Below, piece after piece: positions 55,850-64,000 of a stretch of 64,000 nt of DNA. The DNA comes from Nematostella vectensis (Eukaryota; Cnidaria; Anthozoa; Actiniaria; Edwardsiidae), in contig NC_064038.1 in assembly GCF_932526225.1 (NCBI RefSeq), forward strand, positions 9,361,070 through 9,425,069. Direction: 5' to 3'. Below the pieces are notes generated by a model. That model worked only from the letters and a program-made list of their open reading frames with translations, ran no database searches and had not been told where the DNA came from. Every line of letters starts with the position of its first letter. The first letter of the stretch is position 1. The translations under genes and the position numbers were made by a program.

Positions 55850-58800
55850 GATTTCTAGGCGTGTTAATTCAATAAGGTGTTTTTCAGTGTAATTGAAATG
55901 TAATCAGTACATGGACTTTTGATAACAGACAAGCACGTATAAGGGGACGTTTTAGGAGGTAACTTTAAGGAAGAGATTTTCTTATTTCAATAAAATCTGT
56001 TTTTATCGTTAATAGGTCATCAGTTATTCCTTGTTTGCATATACGATATGGCGTATTAATTGCAGGCTGGTTTTATCGCGAATTGATCTGAATTAGAAGA
56101 ATCTTTGGGATGCAATATTTGCAATGACATTAAAAAAACTGGTAGTCGACTGAAATGTTTACATTAGAAAATGTTTGCAATTACACTTTTGTAATATTTA
56201 TAATTTTATTGGCTTGTAATTTGGACAGAAAAACAAAAACATTTGATCACATTCACATGCTTTTTGCGCCATATGATATATGATGTATTAAATTATTATT
56301 ATTATGTTCTGGTTTCTTAGGAAAAGGGTATGGGACCCAAGGAATTAAAAATAATGGAGTATTGCTATAATTTTCCATTTACGCAAATATTAATGTGCGC
56401 AACTATATAGCGAAGCGTTACGATAACAAAAAATGACAAATAAAAAGACATCTGAGCAATACAGTGTCGATAATATTCAACAAAATTAAATTTTTTTAGA
56501 CATTGCGAAATTTAATGACACAAATTGTTTTATCCGCTGCTTCAAAAAAGACAAGTAACCTTCAAAAAGCATTCGCTCAAATTAAGCCAATGCCAAGAAT
56601 TCAATCGCGTATGCATATAAGGGTCAAAGAGATGACATTGTTAAGTCTAAGCGGGTAATTGATAAATGAGTTGTCTTTTTTTACGGATGTTTTTTAGCTG
56701 TTCATTCAATACAAATCACGTACAACCCCGTAGCTGTCATATATGCGTAGCATACCTATACTCTCCCGTCCTTGTGTAAAAAGAACAGTACAGTAAAGAA
56801 CAGTTTTCTCCCAAGAGCGATTTCTCTATGGAACAACCTGAAAGTGTTGTAGCCAGTACCGCCAAAATTGAAGCCGCCATATAATGTAATATCCCCAATA
56901 TCATCTCTCGTAAAGCTATGAACGCTGTGTAATCTTTTCAAGAGAGCACAATAAAGTTAAGTGAAGTGGTTTATTTGGTAGTGGTTAGTTCAAGTATTCT
57001 TGTAGTCGAGGTGAAGGCACAGGCTTTTTAGCTTAGACCAAAATTGTTTGCTTTTGTGGAAGGAGGAAAAACTGAAAACCAACCAAAACAGAACAAACTA
57101 ACTCAACTCATGTCATTTTTGCGTTTTCATCTGTTCCGAACCAAACAAAAACAACAACAAAAATAGATAAAACCTTTCTATCAACAAAAGCTGTAGAACT
57201 TTTCAAATCTGAGCAACCATCCTTTGCTTTGCCGCGCCTTATCATTGTGCAAATTGTATGTAATACTTTTTGCTATAGACAACATTCGAGTACTAAAAAT
57301 AAACTAAAATATCTGAAAGGATTTGGTTATATCTATCATCATTAAAACTCTGTCAATGGATGGTTTAGAGAATTTCATTGTACCAACGTTTAAATATAGT
57401 CATTTCGAGGTATCAGATTCGAAATAAATGGAAATCATACAACAGAACTTCTATAGATAACACAAATAAAACCGTTATTTAATCTCTTTGAGAGAAATGC
57501 AATTAAGGCACACTATTTCACTGAGGAATTGTAGCCAAACACGCAGTTCTCACGTAAGAATCGACATATCTTTCGTTAATCGAAGTTTGGGGCATGACAC
57601 TGCAAAATTAAAGCAAATGTCTAGCCTGCTAAGCGGCTCATTCGGGGTTATTCGGAAATGTTTTTTCCGAATATTTGGAATATTGGATGCGCGCCCCCCA
57701 GCAAGCAAAGTCAAGCAAAGTCATGTTAAGAGGAACATCTTGTTAAAAGCGGGTATTCGTACCATGCTACACGGGGTGAAGGGAGAGGGAAAACAGTGGG
57801 TTGTGGGAACAAAATTATAATGCATATAAGTGGTAAGAGTGTTGCTAAGTCGAGCGATGCAAGGGGTGACGTAGCAGTGAATTGCCAGACAAAAAAGGTA
57901 CGAAATGGTACTTGTGACACAAAATAATTCATAGAGCTCTTTGAGATGTAAAGCAGCCTTAACGTGTGTTGTAGAACAAGTTTTATTTTACCAAGAGGCA
58001 AAGGAGCCGTTTTATTATCGAGCACCTTTTAATCAGCTACGACATCGTACACGTAAATCCCTTGCGAGGCTACTTCAAAGAGATGAGATAAACTCATATA
58101 CAGTTAGAACTAATTGCAAAGCAAAGGCAAAAGGCTAAATGAGATATAGCCGTTCTCGTACGGTACTTCTAGTGAAATTAACTTTCGTAACTTATCTTCA
58201 TATCACACAAATAAGTAGAAACACTGCAAAGTACCGCGTTAAGGTAGCCCTCTCCTCAGGCGTCTCGTGTGGAAAAATGCTTTTTTTTCGATTCGGGCTT
58301 CCTGTGGCGTGTTCAAGAAAAAGTTCATAAAAATACCGAAAAAGAAAAAGAAACACCCAAGATGTCTGCGGAGGAGACTGGCGTGAATGCTCCTTTTAGC
58401 GCCCAACTCCAATTAGCGCCCACTTTGAAAAAGCGCCCCCTACCTCCCCTCAAGTAAAGTTTGGAAATAACGAGCATTTAATAGTCTGTTTGGGTTTCCT
58501 GTGTTGAGTAAGAAATTTGACGTTACAAGAAACCGAACTCGTCCTAGGCTCAACGCTCCCTCTCACGGTTTATCTACGGGTACAGGAATCCCGGTAGAAT
58601 GCCAGGGACAACCACTACTTGCGAATAGTTTTGTTCTCGCGAATTATATTGCAAAAGTGAAGCAACGCAAATAGTTAGTAGCTCCTTGCCGTTTTCTGTG
58701 AGGTTGAAATATCGAGCTCTATTTAGGCTCACTGGTTACCCTAAAAACTACCCCAGGACACATACTTTCATGCATACATCAATTCTTAACTAGTTTTGAA

Positions 58801-61430
58801 TAAATAAACTCGTGAACTGGTGTAATTACCCTTTCGAGATTCGGGGAGAACGGCTTTAATGTATCAGACAGTATGCATCACGTCTGATGTTTTTAATTTT
58901 CCATTGATTTCCGCTGTTTGCCGTTCGCATGGCCCATCAGCGCAAAGCCTGATCAACAAATAATGGTCATGCGTTCGGCTCGTGAAAATGTTTTAGCCGA
59001 GTTGGGAAACCAATTTGACCACTTTGAGGTCTGCTAATGTTAAGATTCTGAAACCTACCGTTATACTAAATATAAACCGGGAATTAAGGGATCCGAAGTG
59101 AGTATATGTAGTATAACATACCTGATTTTTTGGCCATTTAAACAACCAGCTATAGCCTTCTGTCACCTATCACCCTAGTCTGCCAGAATCTTAGATTTAA
59201 GCATCAATATCCTGCTATTCTTGGACCTGGGTGTTTACTGAGAGATGATGACAAATGTTAGGAAACGGAAACTCTACGCATAAACAAAGATTAGAGTTGA
59301 TAGATGTGGGGTGTGCAGGTTAGCAATGACCTCAGAGCTGTAGTGATGGCGATTGTTCAGCATAAAGAACAAGATGACATTTGCATTTTTTTTTTACTAA
59401 TATGTAGGACTTTCAGTGTGTCATGTCTTGCTACAAAGTCTTATTCCTTGATTTTCTCGGAACTGTGTTTTGCGAACGCATGGAAGTCCAGTCTTTTCAA
59501 GCGAAAACAAAACAAAAACAACACTATTGCCCCTAAATAAACAATAATAGCACAAGGATATAAATACTTTATTCGGATAACATACACCAACATTGGATTT
59601 TAGTCGACTGTCGTTCCGTAACGTCTCGAGATAAATTTAGAACAGAAAAAATAACGGTAGGAGTTACAATTTAATGGGACAATTCCGCTACTAAAAACCT
59701 CATCTTGATCCCAAAAATGCTTTTTAAAACTAGTTGCTAAAGCCAGGCAAATAAGCCACAGAGAAAGGCAATTGAGACATTAGGATAGGATATAGATAAG
59801 GATAAGGATAGGGAGTTCATGGAACCATAATTGAGGTACACAGGAAGCCGTTTAATATCGATACTGAAGGATAACTTCCTAAAAGGTGGATATATATCTT
59901 TGATGTGCCGCCCGGAAAAAGACGACACTTCAAGTATTATAAACTATATCTTTAGTATAAGCAAAAAATAATAAGAATTTCCCGAATGATTGATTTCCTA
60001 ATAATGGTGGTTAAACTACATTGGTTTTCTGCGATGACGTAAAGTCCTGTTTCTTGACTCTTGTAACGCTGTACTTGAAATACTTGCACGATTGAAATTT
60101 TAAGTTTGATTAAAACTGTTTATCCTTTTTACGTGTGTAGTCGCTGGGCTTGGTTCTCGCTTTGCTTGGTTCTCAAGAGTGACTCGATTAATGGCTTGAT
60201 CTCAAAACCCTAACTTCTTGCAGCCTATATTGTGGTTTGCAAAAATCGACCTTGATTTAAAATACTTAACCCACAAACAAAATCCCCTGACTCATTCAAG
60301 TTACATTACGTTATATTTTCGTCTTATTTTATTTTTCATTTGTAATACCTGGAATGCTTTATCATTGAAGTATCGTAAATGTTTTCTCTGTTAAACATTA
60401 AATCTTACTTAATTTTCTAATTTAGTTTTTGTCTCAAGTTACGTTCCTAGAAAGTGTCTCAAGTATCGTTTGAACCCTTTCACTGCTTTTCTGACCACTT
60501 CAATCGGGTTAAAAGGCGCTCGCTATAAAAATGCTCTAATCTTATTATAGTTACATTTACAATTCGCTTTCTGACTCCTTTTAATCCGCCTCTTAAAAAA
60601 GCGGCTGAGAGTAATAAAAAATCATTAGAATGTACAACTAGGCTGCGAACGGATGTGGATCGATGTACGAACAGGTATATGCTCTATTCGACACGAGGTC
60701 TATTTTGTACCAACCCCCTTACAACAAGGGGATGGAAAAATATGTTTTATTAAAATAAGTATTCCACGATAAGAATATCTCATGGTTATGATCTTTATTT
60801 GTTTTTTGTGTTTATTTTCTTCCTTTTTTCTTTTATAAGTATAAACTAATCACGATAAAATATTCCCATGGTGTTAGTGGTTTTTAAATGGCATAATATT
60901 CCTTTTCTACCTCTCTCTCCTTTGTACGAATCTAATTATTCCAAAGAGCAAAGTCATGTTCCAATTTTCGTCTCGTTTCAAATTACCTTTATTTACGAGT
61001 TGTAAACCTATGATTGCGTGTGAAATTTGTTTACACTCGGGACATGTGGCCTTGGTCCCAATCCCAAACACCAAGCGGTTTTGATACAATAACCTTTGAA
61101 GAGCTTTTCTTTGAGGAATGAAGATTTCGCACATAGCGTCAATAACAATTGTGCATCATTGGTAGGCGGAACCATTACCTAAAACCACTCACTACAAAAT
61201 ACAGAGAAACAGGTTGAACCATTACCTAAAACCTCTCACTACAAAATACAGAGAAACAGGGTTTCGCAGGAGAATAAATGTTATGTCCCTTGTTATTTTG
61301 GTGCATTTTCTGATAAGCCAGACTTGACTGGGGTTACGATGTATCTATGTGGCGGCGCTAGATATTGTTGAGTTCAAGTAGACCCTCACGGCAAACGTGG
61401 AGTAGCTAATGTATCGCATTTCTTGTAATA
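55850..61430. other. Long AT-rich region, no gene seen
   Basis: No domain-bearing frame. The longest (57488-57820, 110 codons) shows no recognisable motif. No tRNA or tandem array was noticed, apart from a 46-bp direct duplication at about 61,170-61,260 containing GAACCATTACCTAAAAC. Confidence 0.45.
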
Positions 61431-61434
61431 ACTA

Positions 61435-61757
61435 CTTACTCACTCACTAACTCACTAACTCACTCACTCACTCACTCACTCACTCACTCACTCACTCACT
61501 GACCCACCCACCCACCCACCCACCCACCCTACCTACCTACCTACCTACCTACCTACCTACCTACCTACCTACCTACCTACCTACCTACCTACCTACCTAC
61601 CTACCTACCTACCTACCTAACTAACTACCTACCTAACTACCTACCTACCTACCTACCTACCTACCTACCTACCTACCTACCTACCTACCTACCTACCTAC
61701 CTACCTACGTACCTACGTACGTACGTACCTACCTACCTACCTACCTACCTACCTACT
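61435..61757. repeat. Long tetranucleotide microsatellite
   Basis: Passes from (CACT)n through (CACC)n to a long (CTAC)n run with scattered ACGT and AACT variants, about 320 bases in all. No coding content. Confidence 0.95.
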
Positions 61758-61759
61758 GG

Positions 61760-63360
61760 CGCACAGTGTAATAAAATTGACGCACTATGTAATACCTGAC
61801 GCACTTTGTAAATGAACTCGAAATTCAGTTTTATCAAAGCCTAAGTATGAAGGGTCTTTCCTAGAGTGTATATTATTTCTAAAGCGACATATTTTTCGAT
61901 TCCGAAAAGAAATCAGAATCGAATTCAGAACTTGGTAACATGTAACGTGATATTCATTGTAAACAAAAATAGCAACTAAACTTAACACAGCACATTGCAG
62001 TGTGCTGCACACGATGACGACATCACTAGCAACAGGCCTATACCCAAAAGACGCAAGCGTGAAAAAGACCCGATATTTTGCAGTCTACATCTCAGCGAGC
62101 TCTGCGTGGCGTAACCGACTAAGACAGGCTTGGGATACTTGTTATTGCCTCCTCATTAATGCGAGGGTACCTCAGGTTCCTTTGTGTTGTACAATTCGCT
62201 AGATAGCGGTGCTGGGGCCGAGATCCCAAGCTTAGCCGTAAAGCTTTACGCTGTCATACGGTGTTTCAGCGCATCTGGAAGTATGGTCTATTTCTTCTCA
62301 TTTTACTTGATCTGGACGATGTTCGATTCTCGGCCATGTCCTCGAGTTTTTTTTTTTCATTATTTACTATTGTTATAAGTACTTTTCATGGCGCTGTCAT
62401 ATTTTTTTTATGTCGCCGTTACGCGCATAGACAGGATTTGCTATCGTGGTATATGAATTCATTGATTTTTTTATATGAGGATGGATGACGTTTTTTTCCT
62501 ACATCGTATTCGTTTTCGTCACATGTTTAATGGTATCAACTGCGTAATAGGGAATTCCCAAGAAAAACTCCGTTATGTGATTATTTTCAGGTGAAATTGG
62601 GTCAGGAAATACACGGTTTAAGATCCTATGGCTGGATGGACGAGGAACAAAATCTTGACAGTATCATTTAAGTAAACGATTGTGCAGAGGAAATTGAACT
62701 AAGCATGTTAATTATGTTATCTAATTTCTTTACTTTGTAACAATAGCAAGTAATACTGTATGCAACCATTATCGGTGCCACCAAAGTGTATACATTAACA
62801 AGCTATACCATCTGCCGCGGCTAAAATCAGTTTAACTATAAGGTAACAAATATTCTTCTCATTGAAAAAAGTAATAGCGAAATCTGAATGGAAAAAAATG
62901 GCATTTCATTCATTTAAAAAAAACTTATGTGTAGTCTAGCAAGGCATTAAACGCAAAGGCTTTTCAAATAGGGAAGAAGAACTTTTGTAAGCGAAGAAGC
63001 AAGGATATAAAGAATTATTTCGGAAAAACCGAGTATCATTAGTAATTACGAAAAGGAGAAAGAACGAAAGAACGGCCTCTCGGGTTCCACACGACCTACT
63101 TCAAAAGAGTGAGTAAAATGAATCTGTGCACGATGAAGAGACATAGAGACATGATTCGCAAGTGTTTTCCCTGATCCTTATGGGCGGTAGAAAAACTTAG
63201 CGCCGCAACAGAAGACAGCTGTAAGCGAGGAAATGCGCTATCGTAGCAAGGAAACACAATTTCTAGCCTTTTTCAGCGGCACTACATTTGCCCGTCGTCG
63301 TTCTTTCAGCGCCAACGAACAAAAACTAAAAGACGTGGTAGAAGACAGCTGAGGGGATAC
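61760..63360. other. Upstream flank of the second GPCR
   Basis: No supported gene. Several short frames (61785-62012, 62002-62488) lack domains. TTTTTCAGCGGC at about 63,270 and TCTTTCAGCGCC at about 63,301 could be acceptors of a 5' UTR intron. Confidence 0.4.
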
Positions 63361-63363
63361 CCT

Positions 63364-64000
63364 ATGGTGATCAGTAAGGACAGTATTATGGAGTTTGTTG
63401 CAGGAATCATCTGCATTGTTCTTTCAGCGCCCACTATACTCGGAAATCTTCTAGTGATAGTCGCTATTTTCAAGACATCAACACTTCGATCTCCGGCCTT
63501 TATTTTGTTATGCGGGTTAGCAGCGTCAGATCTCGGAATAGGGATCATCTCGTATCTACTATTTGGGATTGCTAGTTGCTTGGGAAAGCATTTACTTTTC
63601 ATGGATGCCATCTATAATGTTACTGTTTATTTTGTTAGTATCTCAATGGTGACCTTACTTGCAGTAAGCGCGGACAGAGTGATAGCGCTTTACCTTCATC
63701 TCAGATACACATCCATAGTCACAAATAATAGAGTCGTGAAGTTGCATATTATTATTTGGACTGTGACGGTACCGTTCACTTGTTTGTCCTTGTTAGCATC
63801 GCACAGCGTCATGCTAATCAATGTTATTACGCAATCTGTCGTCATAGCAACGAATCTCATCCTCAATATTAAGGTATTTCAGGTGGTTCGTCGACATCAC
63901 AAACAAATTCTGAGCAAGAACCAACCTCATCAAGAAAGCATCGGAAATTTGCGGCGGCGAAAATCGTCGCTGGATGTTTTGTACATATTCGCTGTGTTTT
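63364..64000 (+). CDS. Class A GPCR, 5' part, runs off the window
   Basis: A 212-codon open frame to the edge, starting MVISKDSIMEFVAGI. TM1 carries TILGNLLV (Asn28), TM2 LAASDLG, and TM3 ends in SADRV (DRV for DRY) with LHLRY in the second intracellular loop. TM4 has Trp and Pro in IIWTVTVPF. TM5 is followed by a basic loop (VVRRHHKQ, LRRRKSS), and TM6 begins at the edge. A TAG lies in frame upstream at 63244 with no other ATG between, which supports the start. The extracellular N-terminus is very short. No conserved TM3 Cys is obvious. It resembles cnidarian single-exon orphan receptors; the ligand is unknown. Confidence 0.82.
   Translation, partial: MVISKDSIMEFVAGIICIVLSAPTILGNLLVIVAIFKTSTLRSPAFILLCGLAASDLGIGIISYLLFGIASCLGKHLLFMDAIYNVTVYFVSISMVTLLAVSADRVIALYLHLRYTSIVTNNRVVKLHIIIWTVTVPFTCLSLLASHSVMLINVITQSVVIATNLILNIKVFQVVRRHHKQILSKNQPHQESIGNLRRRKSSLDVLYIFAVF

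Noticed and set aside
63306..63611. 101-codon minus-strand frame
   Set aside because: Antisense to the GPCR at 63364 onward, which has clear class A motifs.

Overview
The window looks like nuclear DNA of an intron-rich invertebrate, most likely an anthozoan cnidarian such as a sea anemone (inference). The evidence is AT-rich spacer DNA, short exons with GT..AG introns, animal-specific genes (a kinetochore protein, a BORC subunit, an OATP transporter, class A GPCRs), and many poly-G tracts, minisatellites and MITE-like repeats. There is no bacterial-type operon, CRISPR array, rRNA or recognisable tRNA.

Layout. 1,431-11,216 (+): a complete 18-exon NUF2 gene behind a promoter that looks like a G2/M cell-cycle promoter. 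About 11,745-18,460: a roughly 2.45 kb unit repeated three times, each copy with an intact two-exon minus-strand gene for an unknown 111-residue protein. 18,717-19,652 (-): a single-exon class A GPCR. 20,594-26,717 (+): a seven-exon BORCS8 homologue whose last exon adds a C2H2 finger resembling the Rab5-binding finger of EEA1. 26.7-31.1 kb: tandem repeats and MITEs. 31,167-39,262 (-): a complete ten-exon OATP/SLCO transporter. Two of its introns carry minisatellites whose units are copies of the adjacent 5' or 3' splice site. 39.3-48.4 kb: mostly unassigned. 48,440-49,273 (+) and 49,524-52,831 (-): a convergent pair. The plus gene has a chromodomain. The minus gene (14 exons, 664 residues) has an RNase H/DDE layout with zinc ligands spaced as in RAG1. 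53-63.3 kb: repeats and no confident gene. 63,364 to the edge (+): the 5' part of a second single-exon GPCR.

Exon structures for NUF2, BORCS8, SLCO, the RAG1-like gene and the triplicated genes were built by hand. In each, every intron has GT..AG ends, the reading phase carries through all joins, and the summed length is a multiple of three. The genes are otherwise unrelated and each has its own promoter.

The strongest leads are the RAG1-like gene with its convergent chromatin-reader neighbour, the splice-site minisatellites in the transporter gene, and the BORCS8-zinc-finger fusion.
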